Below are positions 26,078 to 38,586 of a DNA stretch of 45,948 nt, in pieces. The stretch is from assembly GCA_937996755.1 (NCBI GenBank), contig CALKUS010000053.1:1-45948 (forward strand), given 5' to 3'. The translations under genes and the position numbers were made by a program. The notes under the pieces are model-generated. The model was not told where the DNA came from. It was given only the letters and a program-made list of their open reading frames with translations, and did not search any database. Source of the DNA: an uncultured Pseudomonadota bacterium (GTDB taxonomy: Bacteria > Pseudomonadota > Gammaproteobacteria > Xanthomonadales > Ahniellaceae). Within the stretch, counting starts at the first letter, position 1; each line of letters opens with the position of its first letter.

Positions 26078-26485
26078 GTGATCGCGTACTACGCGCAGGT
26101 GAAGTGGCTGCACGTGGCCTGCGTGCTCGCGTCCGGCCTGCTGTTCGCGCTGCGCGGCGTGCTCGTGCTGGCCGGCAGGTCCGGGATCGCGATGCACCCG
26201 GCGGTCCGTTATGCGTCCTACACGATCGACACCGTACTGCTGACGGCCGCGCTGATGCTCGCGACCATGCTCAGGGCCTATCCGTTCGCGCAGGGCTGGT
26301 TGACGGCGAAGGTCGTTTTGCTCATCGTCTACATCGGCCTGGGCACGTTCGCGCTGAAACGCGCGCGCACGCAACGCGGACGTGCCTGCGCCTACGTGGC
26401 TGCGCTCGCCACGTTCCTCGCGATCGTCGGCATCGCGCGCGCCCATCACGTGCTCGGCTGGCTGCAGTTCCTGCGCGCGCCCTGA
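26078..26485 (+). CDS. SirB2-family small membrane protein
   Basis: This 135-residue protein has four hydrophobic helices (about 4-24, 42-66, 72-90 and 102-122) and the pattern KWLHVACVLASGLLFALRG near the N-terminus, typical of the SirB family. Histidines at about 12 and in GIARAHHVLGW could bind a cofactor. GTG start at 26078, 6 nt after the HMA-like stop, so the two genes form an operon behind the box at 25762. SirB2-like genes are seen near heme-copper and denitrification genes, but the function is not established. A new FNR box begins 16 nt after the stop, for nirK. Confidence 0.75.
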   Translation: MIAYYAQVKWLHVACVLASGLLFALRGVLVLAGRSGIAMHPAVRYASYTIDTVLLTAALMLATMLRAYPFAQGWLTAKVVLLIVYIGLGTFALKRARTQRGRACAYVAALATFLAIVGIARAHHVLGWLQFLRAP

Positions 26486-26500
26486 GAGTTCGTCGCATCC

Positions 26501-26514
26501 TTGACCCACGTCAG
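26501..26514 (+). promoter_or_regulatory. FNR/DNR box of nirK
   Basis: TTGAC-CCAC-GTCAG is followed after 22 nt by CAGACT (26537-26542) as the -10. The predicted start is near 26549, 28 nt before the ATG, with CAGGAG at 26565-26570 as ribosome binding site. Confidence 0.85.
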
Positions 26515-26576
26515 GGTCGCTGCGGCGCGGCCTGCGCAGACTCTCCCCATCCAGCCTGTCGGCACAGGAGCCGGCC

Positions 26577-28121
26577 ATGAAGATTCGCGCAACGCTCGTC
26601 ACTGCCCTCGCCCTCGCGCTCGGACTCGCCGGATGCGGCGATCCGAGCGCCGGCTACAAGGAACGCAAGGCCTCGGAGGCCGCCACCGAAGCGGCAGCCG
26701 CGGCCGCGAAGGACGGCACCGGCGGCTCGGCGAAAGGCGACTTCGGTCCGCCGCAGGGCGAGCCGATCAAGGCCGTGCTGACGTCGCCGCCGCAGGTGCC
26801 GCCGCCGACCAACCGCAACTACCCCGCGAAGGTGATCGTCGAGCTCGAAGTGCGCGAGCTCGAGCTGCCGATCGCGGAAGGCGTCACGTACACGTTCTGG
26901 ACCTTCGGCGGCACCGTGCCCGGCTCGTTCATCCGCGTGCGCCAGGGCGACACGGTGGAGTTCCACCTGATGAACCACCCCGACTCGAAGATGCCGCACA
27001 ACATCGACCTGCACGGCGTCACCGGTCCCGGCGGCGGCGCGGCCTCGAGCTTCACGGCGCCGGGCCACCAGTCGCAGTTCACGTTCAAGGCGCTGAACCA
27101 GGGCCTGTTCGTTTACCACTGCGCGACGGCGCCGGTCGGCATGCACGTCGCGAACGGCATGTACGGCCTGATCCTCATCGAGCCGCCGGAAGGCATGCCG
27201 ACGGTGGACCACGAGTACTACGTGATGCAGGGCGACTTCTACACGGTCGGCAAGTACCGCGAGAAGGGCCTGCAGCCGTTCGACATGCAGAAGGCGATCG
27301 ACGAGAACCCGACCTACGTGCTGTTCAACGGCAAGGAAGGCTCGCTGACCGGCGACAACGCGCTGAAGGCGAACGTCGGCGAGACCGTGCGCCTGTTCGT
27401 CGGCGACGGCGGCCCGAACCTCGTGTCGAGCTTCCACGTGATCGGCGAGATCTTCGACAAGGTCTGGTTCGAGGGCGGCACGCGCTTCCAGGAAAACGTG
27501 CAGACCACGCTGATCCCGGCCGGCGGCTCGGCGATCATGGACTTCCGGATGGAAGTGCCGGGCACCTACATCCTCGTCGACCACTCGATCTTCCGCGCGT
27601 TCAACAAGGGTGCGATCGCCATGCTCAAGGCCGAAGGCCCGGAGAACAAGGCGATCTACTCGGGCAAGGAAGTCGACGAGTCGTACCTCGGCGACGTCGG
27701 CCAGGCGAACATGGCGGAAGTCGGCGAGGCAGCGCGCGCGAAGGCCGAAGGCACGCTCACGCAGGCGCAGCAGGTCGCCGCGGGCGGCAAGCTGTTCACG
27801 GGTACGTGCTCGGTCTGCCACCAGGGCAACGGCGAAGGCCTGCCGGGCGTGTTCCCGCCGCTGGCGAAGTCGGACTACATCAAGGCCGATCCGAAGCGCG
27901 TGGTGGACGCGATCCTGCACGGCGTGACGGGCGCCATCAAGGTGAACGGCCAGGACTACAACTCGGTGATGCCGCCGATGAGCCAGCTCACCGACGACGA
28001 GGTCGCGAACATCGCCACGTTCGTGCTGAACAACTGGGGCAACCCGGGCGGCCGCGTGAGCAAGGAAGAAGTCTCGGCGAACCGCGCGAGCACGCCGCCC
28101 GCGCAGGGCGCGGCGCATTGA
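26577..28121 (+). CDS. nirK: Copper nitrite reductase with C-terminal cytochrome c
   Basis: This 514-residue protein reduces nitrite to NO in the periplasm. The signal peptide ends in LAGC, so it is a lipoprotein anchored at Cys20. Cupredoxin domains span about 80-355. The type 1 copper ligands are His141, Cys182, His190 and Met195. The type 2 ligands are His146, His181 and His336. Asp144 and His287 are the catalytic pair. The short HCATAPVGMH loop marks class II. An acidic and alanine-rich linker leads to a cytochrome c domain with CSVCH at 411-415 and Met465 or Met468 as axial ligand, so the enzyme carries its own electron donor. The gene is first in nirK-nirV-SCO behind an FNR box. Confidence 0.96.
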   Translation: MKIRATLVTALALALGLAGCGDPSAGYKERKASEAATEAAAAAAKDGTGGSAKGDFGPPQGEPIKAVLTSPPQVPPPTNRNYPAKVIVELEVRELELPIAEGVTYTFWTFGGTVPGSFIRVRQGDTVEFHLMNHPDSKMPHNIDLHGVTGPGGGAASSFTAPGHQSQFTFKALNQGLFVYHCATAPVGMHVANGMYGLILIEPPEGMPTVDHEYYVMQGDFYTVGKYREKGLQPFDMQKAIDENPTYVLFNGKEGSLTGDNALKANVGETVRLFVGDGGPNLVSSFHVIGEIFDKVWFEGGTRFQENVQTTLIPAGGSAIMDFRMEVPGTYILVDHSIFRAFNKGAIAMLKAEGPENKAIYSGKEVDESYLGDVGQANMAEVGEAARAKAEGTLTQAQQVAAGGKLFTGTCSVCHQGNGEGLPGVFPPLAKSDYIKADPKRVVDAILHGVTGAIKVNGQDYNSVMPPMSQLTDDEVANIATFVLNNWGNPGGRVSKEEVSANRASTPPAQGAAH

Positions 28122-28900
28122 TCGCGATCCTGCCGCTGCTGGCCGCGCTGGCGTCGCCGGGAGGCGAGGCCGGCGCGGTCGCGTCCTACGTCGCGATTCC
28201 CGCCACCAGTTTCCGCAGCGTGCTCCCACCGGACGGCAAGGACGCCGATGCGCGGGTCGACGCGTACATGCTGCGGGCGGAGCCCGTGACGAACGCGGAG
28301 TTCCTCGCGTTCGTCACGGCGCATCCGCAATGGCGCCGCGACCGCGTCGCGCGCGTATTCGCCGACGTCAGCTACCTCGCGCACTGGCCCGCGGCCGCCC
28401 AGCTGGCCGACGGCCAGGCGCGCCAGCCGGTCACGCAGGTGTCGTGGTTCGCGGCGCAGGCCTACTGCGAGGCCGAGGACGCGCGCCTGCCCACGTGGCA
28501 CGAATGGGAGCTCGTGGCGGCCGCCGACGAGACGCGGCGCGACGCGCGCGACGATCCCGCGTGGCGCGAGCGCATCCTCGCCTGGTACAGCCGCTCGTCC
28601 GCGACGGCGCTCCCGGCAGTCGGCGCGCAGCCGGCGAACGCGTGGGGGACACGCGACATGCACGGCCTGGTCTGGGAGTGGGTGGAAGACTACGCCGCCA
28701 TGATGGTGAGCGGCGACAATCGCGAGCAGGGCGACCCCGACCTGCTGAAATTCTGCGGCGCCGGCTCGATCAACGTGGCCGACCGCGAAAACTACGCCGT
28801 GCTCATGCGCACGGCCATGCTGTCCTCGCTCGCCGCCTCGGACACCACACGCAACCTCGGTTTCCGCTGCGCACGCGATCGCCGGGAGAAATCGCAATGA
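28118..28900 (+). CDS. nirV: NirV, exported formylglycine-generating-enzyme-like protein
   Basis: This 260-residue SUMF1-domain protein follows nirK, as in many nirK clusters. Signs are VTNAEFLAFVTAHPQW, the PVTQVSWFAAQAYCEAEDARLPTWHEWE block, GLVWEWVEDY and GFRCARD near the end. A short hydrophobic N-terminus (1-20) suggests export. TTG at 28118 is taken as start because it overlaps the nirK stop (TTGA) and begins the signal sequence; no ATG or GTG in this frame precedes the domain. Rare TTG use would lower its level relative to nirK. Its role in NirK maturation or activity is unproven. The paired catalytic cysteines of true formylglycine enzymes are not evident. Confidence 0.83.
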   Translation: MIAILPLLAALASPGGEAGAVASYVAIPATSFRSVLPPDGKDADARVDAYMLRAEPVTNAEFLAFVTAHPQWRRDRVARVFADVSYLAHWPAAAQLADGQARQPVTQVSWFAAQAYCEAEDARLPTWHEWELVAAADETRRDARDDPAWRERILAWYSRSSATALPAVGAQPANAWGTRDMHGLVWEWVEDYAAMMVSGDNREQGDPDLLKFCGAGSINVADRENYAVLMRTAMLSSLAASDTTRNLGFRCARDRREKSQ

Positions 28901-29472
28901 TTCGCCGCTCGTTCCTAGCGCTGTTCGCCACGCTGCTGCTCGCCGCTGCCGCAGGCGCCGCGCCCGCGCCGTTGCCGGGCGATTCCGTCTACCAGCTCGA
29001 TGTCGTGCTGCACGACCAGGATGGCCGCGAGCTGCGTTTCCCGTCGCTCGCCGGCTCGCCGCGCGTGGTGACCATGTTCTATGCCAACTGCCCGTACGTC
29101 TGCCCGATGATCATCGATGCGCTCAAGCGCACCGAGCACGGGCTCGATGCGCCCGCGCGCGCGCGCTTCCACGCGCTGCTGGTCACGCTCGACCCGGAGC
29201 GCGACGACGTGGCGGCGCTGCGCTCGGTGGCCGACAAGCGCAAGCTCGACGCGGCGCACTTCACGCTCGTGCGCAGCGAGGCGCATGACGTGCGCAAGCT
29301 CGCGGCGTTGCTCGGCATCCAGTATCGCCAGCTCGAGAACCGCGACTTCAACCACTCCAGCGCGCTCGTGCTGCTGGACGCGGAGGGTCGCGTGCTCGCG
29401 CGCTCCAGCCGGATCGGCGAGGCCGACCCGGAATTCGTGGCGGCGGTGCAGGCGGCGCTCGCGCCGCGCTGA
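28897..29472 (+). CDS. SCO1/SenC-family copper chaperone
   Basis: This 191-residue thioredoxin-fold protein has a signal peptide (about 1-22) and the copper site Cys65-xxx-Cys69 (CPYVCP) with His153 in DFNHSS. SCO proteins deliver copper or reduce cysteines for CuA and other copper enzymes. Here it is coupled to nirV (ATGA) in the nirK operon, so a role in loading the NirK copper centres is likely. The GYC/FxxCP context FYANCPYVCP is standard. No lipobox is seen, so it is probably soluble in the periplasm or held by its signal anchor. Confidence 0.88.
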   Translation: MIRRSFLALFATLLLAAAAGAAPAPLPGDSVYQLDVVLHDQDGRELRFPSLAGSPRVVTMFYANCPYVCPMIIDALKRTEHGLDAPARARFHALLVTLDPERDDVAALRSVADKRKLDAAHFTLVRSEAHDVRKLAALLGIQYRQLENRDFNHSSALVLLDAEGRVLARSSRIGEADPEFVAAVQAALAPR

Positions 29473-29542
29473 CCGTACGCCCGGTATTCCGGCGCCGCGT
29501 AACGATTCGAAACAACCGCGGACGCTACCGTCGGTAAGCTGC

Positions 29543-29573
29543 GTGAGCCGGGCTCGTCCTTCGCCCGACTCAC
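29543..29573 (+). repeat. Inverted repeat in the leader of the CHASE3 hybrid kinase
   Basis: GTGAGCCGGGC and GCCCGACTCAC pair at 10 of 11 positions around a 9-nt loop. It ends 12 nt before the ATG at 29586 and no T tract follows. It may form a 5' UTR stem, act as an operator, or end transcription from the SCO gene without a classical T run. Confidence 0.45.
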
Positions 29574-29585
29574 CGGAATCGACGC

Positions 29586-33007
<3,422 letters not shown>

Positions 33008-33023
<16 letters not shown>

Positions 33024-33853
33024 CCCGCTCGGCGCGTACGCGCGACATCGAGCTCAAGCTGCTGCTCGATGCGATCTACCTGCGCTACCACTACGACTTC
33101 CGCTCGTATGCCGTTGCGTCGCTGCGGCGGCGGATGACCGCGGCGCTCGCGCGTTTCGGTTGCGAGACCGTCTCGCAGCTGCAGGAGCGGCTGCTGCACG
33201 ACCCGACCACGTTCCCGCAGCTGCTCGACTACCTCACCGTGCAGGTCAGCGAGATGTTCCGCGACCCGGCGTACTTCCTCGCGCTGCGCGAGCGCGTCGT
33301 GCCGCTGCTGCGCACGTATCCGTCGCTGAAGGTCTGGGTGGCCGGCTGCAGCACGGGCGAGGAAGCGTATTCGCTCGCGATCCTGCTGCGCGAGGAAGGC
33401 CTCGCGTCGCGCACGCAGATCTATGCGACCGACATCAACCCGCATGCGTTGCGCCGCGCGGAAGCGGGCATCTACGAGCTTGACCGCATCGCGCTGTTCA
33501 CCGAGAACCACCGTCGGAGCGGCGGCAAGTCGTCGTTCTCGGACTGGTACACCGCCGGCTACGGCCGCGCCGTGCTGGACCGCGAGCTGCGCCGGCAGAT
33601 CGTGTTTTCCGACCACAGCCTCGCGACCGACACGGTGTTCGCCGAAGTGCAGCTGGTGTCGTGCCGCAACGTGCTCATCTACTTCAACCGCCCGCTGCAG
33701 GACCGCGCGCTCGGCCTGTTCCGCGAGGCGCTCTGCCCGCGCGGCTTCCTCGGCGTGGGCGCGCGCGAGTCGTTGCGCTTCTCGGCGCACGGGCATGCGT
33801 TCGAGGACGTGGCGCGCGACGAGCGCATCTTCCGCAAGCGTGCCGGCGCATGA
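33008..33853 (+). CDS. cheR: CheR-type protein glutamate methyltransferase
   Basis: This 281-residue protein has an N-terminal helical CheR_N domain and a Rossmann-type methyltransferase domain. SAM-binding VWVAGCSTGEEAYSLAIL lies near the middle, followed by YATDINPHALRRAEAGIY and VSCRNVLIYF. It should methylate glutamates with S-adenosylmethionine. No methyl-accepting chemotaxis protein is nearby. The GTG at 33008 overlaps the end of the kinase gene by 16 nt in another frame and is the only plausible start ahead of DIELKLLLDAIY. The stop overlaps the cheB start. A target in the kinase coiled coil is an attractive possibility. Confidence 0.86.
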
Positions 33854-34436
33854 GCGAACGCGCGCTGGCGGTGGACGCGGTGGTGATCGGCGGCTCGGCC
33901 GGCGTCGTGCAGGTGCTGCTGCACGAGCTGCTGCCCGCGCTGCCCGCGGCGCTCGCGGCACCGGTCTTCATCGTCGTGCACGTGCCGCGCGACCGGCCGA
34001 CGCTGCTTCCGCAGCTATTCCGCGAGCGCAGCGCCGTGCCACTGCTGGAAGCCGAGGACAAGATGCCGATCAAGCCCGGTTGCGTGTACCTTGCGCCGCC
34101 CGACTACCACCTGCTCGTCGACGACGGGCCGCAGCTCGCGCTGTCGGCGGACGAGCCGATCCAGTTCTCTCGCCCGTCGATCGACGCGCTGTTCGAGTCC
34201 GCGGCCGACTGGTACGGCGAGCGGCTGCTCGGCATCGTGCTCACGGGCGCGAGCAGCGACGGTGCGCAAGGCCTGCGCGCGGTGCGCGACGCGGGCGGCA
34301 TGGCGGTGGTCGAGGACCCCGACACCGCCGCCACGCCCTACATGCCGAGCGCGGCGCGCGCGCTCGTGCCCGACGCGACGGTGCTCTCGCGCGAACGAAT
34401 CGCCGCGCTGCTCGCGCGGCTGCCGGTGTCGAAGCC

Positions 34437-34440
<4 letters not shown>
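33850..34440 (+). CDS. cheB: CheB-type methylesterase lacking a receiver domain
   Basis: This 196-residue protein is only the CheB catalytic domain. The Ser-His-Asp triad is Ser16 (GGSAG), His44 (VVHVPRDRP) and Asp137 (LTGASSDGAQG). Supporting motifs are KPGCVYLAPPDYH and FSRPSIDALFESAA. Without the N-terminal receiver it cannot be activated by direct phosphorylation, unlike chemotaxis CheB. It is coupled to cheR upstream (ATGA) and to the REC-kinase gene downstream (ATGA). Together cheR and cheB could set a methylation level on a non-chemotaxis sensor. Confidence 0.88.
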
Positions 34441-35564
<1,124 letters not shown>

Positions 35565-35569
35565 CGGCG

Positions 35570-37336
35570 TCAGCGCGGCGCCGCCGCCGTTCCGCGCAGG
35601 CGTGCACGCTCGGCGTACAGCGCCGCGTCCGCGCGCGCGAGCGTGGCCGCGAACGGCTCCGCCGCGTGGCGCACGGCGGCGCCGACGCTGAGGCTGCAGG
35701 GCAGGTTGCCCGGCGCGCCGTCGCGGATGCGCGCGGCCAGCGCGGGCGCGGTCGCCGCGGCGGCGCCCTCGAGCAGCACCAGGAACTCGTCGCCGCCGGT
35801 CCGCACGACCGCGTCCTCGCGCCGTGCCTGGTCGCGCAGCCAATGCGCGACCGCGACGAGCACCGCGTCGCCGCGCGCGTGGCCCTGCGTGTCGTTGATC
35901 GCCTTGAAGTGGTCGATGTCGACGACCACGCAACCCCAGCGCTCCCCCGGGCGCTCGTCGCCTTCGAACTGCTCGAGGAACCGGCGGTTGTGCACGCCGG
36001 TCAGTGCGTCCGTCATCGTCTCCGCCCGCAGCCGTTGCTGCTGCCGCAGCTCGCTCGTCACGTCCTGGGCGTGGCCCACGACGAACGCCGCGCGGTTCGG
36101 TTCGCGGAACAGGCGGTTGCGATAGCGCCAGGTGCATGCCGAGCCGTCGCGCCGCAGCAGCGTGACGAGACCTTCGTCCGCACCGTGCGCGACGATGCGC
36201 GCGAGGTAGCGCGCGACGAGCGGCCGATGCGCCGCCGGCACGAGCTCGACGAGCGTACGGCCCTCCAGCTCGGCCGGCTCGTAGCCGAGCGTGCTCGCGG
36301 CGGCCGGGTTCACGGCGCGCAGTCGTCCGTCCAGGTCGTGCTCGCAGATCAGCCCCAGGCTGCCTTCGAACAACATGCGGTAGCGCTGCTCGCGCGAGCG
36401 CAGCGAAGCGTCGTGGCGACGCAGCGCGCGCAGCCCGAGCGCGACGATCGCGGCACAACCGAGCAGCGCGAGCGCCAGCCCGGTCGCCCACGCGCGCACC
36501 AGCCCGCGCGACGGCGCAGTCGCTTCGTCGAGCGACTGGCTCACGAGCACGGCGACCGGCTGCGCTTGCGACTGGGCGAGCGCGCCGATCTCGGCCCGCC
36601 CGGTGGTGGGCGCGAAGAACGACGAGCTCGTCGCATCGCGGCCCGACGCGAGCGCGTCGAGTACCCACGGTGCGTTGAGACGCCGGCCGCGCCGATGCGC
36701 GTCGGTGCTGGACAGCACGTCGCCGTCGCGCGCGAGCAGCGTCACCGCGCCGGTCCGGCCGAAGCCGCGCGCGGCGAGCGCCTCCGCGACGCGCGCGAAC
36801 GACAGCAGGCCGCGTACCTCGCCGAGCGTGCGTCCGTCGGCGTCGCGTACCGGCGCGGCGACCGCGAGCGCGGGGGTGCCGTCGGGCAGCCGGACGAATG
36901 CGCCGGCCCACCAGCCGGCGAACATCGGCGCGCTGCCGTGCGGCGCGACGGCGACGACGCGGCCGTCGGCGGCGACGATCGCCACGGCCGCGTGCAGCAG
37001 CGTGCTGCTCATCAGGCCGTCGATCACCGCCGCGGCCTCGCTCGCGGCGCCGCCCTCGAGCGCCACGCGCGGTCCCGGTTGCAATGCGACGGCGCGCATC
37101 GCGGCCTGGCCCCACGACACGGCCATCGCCACCTGCGACATCACCGCGCGCGCGAACATCAGCCGCGTCTCGAGCAATTGCGCCGCGTGCAGCTGGCGCG
37201 ACTCGTTCAGCGCGAGGCCGCCGAGCACGAACGGCGCGGGCAGCGCGGCGAGTGCCGTCGCGGCGAGCGCGCGCGTGCGCCAGCGTGGCGCCGCGTACGG
37301 TGCATCGGCGACGGTCGCGGCGGGGAACGAGCGCAT
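35570..37336 (-). CDS. Membrane diguanylate cyclase with periplasmic sensor and PAS domain
   Basis: This 588-residue protein has TM helices at about 22-44 and 290-310 flanking a periplasmic sensor that resembles a Cache/CHASE fold. A PAS domain (about 322-440) and a C-terminal GGDEF domain follow. The active loop RTGGDEF is intact at 514-518. RRED at about 505-508 is the inhibitory I-site (RxxD five residues before GGDEF), so cyclic-di-GMP feedback is expected. ATG at 37336-37334 is preceded by AAGGAGG with 7 nt spacing; a longer extension to 37396 would cross the FNR box. Transcription from an FNR box at 37383 would link c-di-GMP synthesis to low oxygen or NO. Confidence 0.88.
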   Translation of the reverse strand: MRSFPAATVADAPYAAPRWRTRALAATALAALPAPFVLGGLALNESRQLHAAQLLETRLMFARAVMSQVAMAVSWGQAAMRAVALQPGPRVALEGGAASEAAAVIDGLMSSTLLHAAVAIVAADGRVVAVAPHGSAPMFAGWWAGAFVRLPDGTPALAVAAPVRDADGRTLGEVRGLLSFARVAEALAARGFGRTGAVTLLARDGDVLSSTDAHRRGRRLNAPWVLDALASGRDATSSSFFAPTTGRAEIGALAQSQAQPVAVLVSQSLDEATAPSRGLVRAWATGLALALLGCAAIVALGLRALRRHDASLRSREQRYRMLFEGSLGLICEHDLDGRLRAVNPAAASTLGYEPAELEGRTLVELVPAAHRPLVARYLARIVAHGADEGLVTLLRRDGSACTWRYRNRLFREPNRAAFVVGHAQDVTSELRQQQRLRAETMTDALTGVHNRRFLEQFEGDERPGERWGCVVVDIDHFKAINDTQGHARGDAVLVAVAHWLRDQARREDAVVRTGGDEFLVLLEGAAAATAPALAARIRDGAPGNLPCSLSVGAAVRHAAEPFAATLARADAALYAERARLRGTAAAPR

Positions 37337-37382
37337 GGAGGATCCTCCTTGTCGCAAGATGCCCGGACCGGACAGCGCTGCA

Positions 37383-37396
37383 TTGAGGGAGGTCAA
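37383..37396 (-). promoter_or_regulatory. FNR/DNR box of the diguanylate cyclase gene
   Basis: Read on the minus strand the site is TTGAC-CTCC-CTCAA. The -10-like CATCTT lies 21 nt downstream (37361-37356). The ATG is 47 nt from the box. Confidence 0.72.
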
Positions 37397-37435
37397 TCCG
37401 ACCGGCCGGGGGGACCGGCGGTCGCGACGCGCCGC

Positions 37436-37975
37436 TCAGCCGCGGCGCGCGATGCCCATGCGGCGAAGCGTGTCGTCGCGGAAGACGATGTGATGGACGA
37501 GCGCGGCGGCCGCGTGCAGGCCGATGAGCGCATAGCCGATGTTCGCGAGCAGCTCGTGCAATTCCTCCAGCCGATGCGCGAGCGCGCGATCCGTCGCGAT
37601 CAGCGGCGGCCAGTCGATGCCGAGGAACGCCACGCCGCGGCCTTCCGCACCGAGCATCAGCCAGCCGAGCAGCGGCAGCGCGAGGAGCAGCGCGTACAGG
37701 CAGGCATGCAGCGCAGCGGCGGCCGCGCGCACGGCGAGCCCCGGTGCGGGCACGATCGGCGGCGCGCCATGCGCCCAGCGCAGGGCCAGGCGCAGCGCGG
37801 TGAGCAGGAACACCAGCGTGCCCAGCTGCACGTGCGCCGCGCGCATGAGCGTGCGCACGCCGCTGCCGCGCGGCGCGAACCCGCGCAGCTCCATGCAGGC
37901 ATAGACCAGCGCCACGAGGGCGAGCGTCGTCCAGTGCAGCACGACGAGGGAACGGTGGTAACGGTCGGCGGCCAT
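37436..37975 (-). CDS. Cytochrome b561-family membrane protein
   Basis: This 179-residue protein has four TM helices and the diheme b561 pattern: His14 in VLHWTT, His48 in RAAHVQLG, His140 in EELHELLA and His154 in GLHAAAALVHH, with VFRDDTLRRM near the end. It should pass electrons from quinol or superoxide to a periplasmic acceptor. ATG at 37975 has no Shine-Dalgarno sequence, and the predicted start of transcription coincides with it, so a leaderless message is possible. The FNR box at 38010 points to anaerobic expression. Convergent with nothing; the diguanylate cyclase gene lies downstream on the same strand with its own box. Confidence 0.88.
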   Translation of the reverse strand: MAADRYHRSLVVLHWTTLALVALVYACMELRGFAPRGSGVRTLMRAAHVQLGTLVFLLTALRLALRWAHGAPPIVPAPGLAVRAAAAALHACLYALLLALPLLGWLMLGAEGRGVAFLGIDWPPLIATDRALAHRLEELHELLANIGYALIGLHAAAALVHHIVFRDDTLRRMGIARRG

Positions 37976-38009
37976 GGTGGCAGCATGCCGTACGCGCGCG
38001 ACGCGCGAC

Positions 38010-38023
38010 TTGTCCTGGATCAA
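38010..38023 (-). promoter_or_regulatory. FNR box of cytochrome b561
   Basis: Minus-strand TTGAT-CCAG-GACAA has a consensus FNR left half site and a weaker right one. CATGCT (37987-37982) follows after 22 nt, the same hexamer as at 25798. It places the start of transcription at about 37975, the A of the ATG. Confidence 0.7.
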
Positions 38024-38110
38024 GTTCGCCGCGGTTCCGCCGCAGGGGGAGCGACCGGGCGCAGCGGGCGCGAGTCGGCGCGCCCGTGCGACCGGCCGCT
38101 CCCGTGGTCG

Positions 38111-38473
38111 TCAGCCCTGCAGGTAACGTTCCGCGACCGCGCGGTCCGCGAACAGCCGGTGCTCGATGCCGCGCAGCGCGGCGTTGCTGTTGTAGAACTC
38201 GAGGTCGATGTCGTAGTCGGGATAGACCACCGCGCAGCGAAAGCGGTCTGATCCGAAGTCCTGCAGCGACAGCAGGACCTGCATCAGCACGACCGGCGGC
38301 GCGCGCCGCCCGGGCTCGCGCAGCAGGAGCACGCGGTCGGCGCCGCCGTCGAGCAGCTGGCGCGTGACCCGGCGCAGCTCGCCGAGCAGTTGGCCGACGT
38401 CGTTGAAATCGCCGGCCAGGTGGACGGTCGCCTGGCGCCCGTCGCGTTCGATCTGGATGTCGTAGGTGGCCAT
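38111..38473 (-). CDS. STAS/SpoIIAA-like small protein
   Basis: This 120-residue soluble protein has alternating strands and helices: YDIQIERDGRQATVHLAG, a helix at about 27-43, GADRVLLL, a helix with VLLSLQDFG, FRCAVVYP, and a final ALRGIEHRLFADRAVAERYLQG. The ending is like that of STAS/SpoIIAA-like proteins of unknown role that end in a DRxxAxxWL segment. No serine typical of anti-anti-sigma factors is obvious. The ATG at 38473-38471 has GAGG just upstream. It is divergent from an SDR gene with a single FNR box between; on this side the -10 is poor, so regulation of this gene is uncertain. I do not recognise a specific family. Confidence 0.6.
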   Translation of the reverse strand: MATYDIQIERDGRQATVHLAGDFNDVGQLLGELRRVTRQLLDGGADRVLLLREPGRRAPPVVLMQVLLSLQDFGSDRFRCAVVYPDYDIDLEFYNSNAALRGIEHRLFADRAVAERYLQG

Positions 38474-38516
38474 GGCCTCGAGCTGTGCCGGAAGCGGCAT
38501 TCCTCCCGCTGTGCGT

Positions 38517-38530
38517 TTGAGCCTGGTCAA
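38517..38530 (+). promoter_or_regulatory. FNR/DNR box between the STAS-like and SDR genes
   Basis: TTGAG-CCTG-GTCAA lies in the divergent gap. TAGCGT (38552-38557) is a good -10 after 21 nt toward the SDR gene. No comparable hexamer lies toward the STAS-like gene. Confidence 0.75.
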
Positions 38531-38586
38531 TGTGGCCGCGCCGGGCTGGCGTAGCGTCCGGGAAGGCGACTCGCCGGAGCGCAACC

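Noticed and set aside
29526..29536. Short palindrome TACCGTCGGTA in the gap before the CHASE3 kinase
   Set aside because: Only four paired bases per arm; too short to support as an operator.
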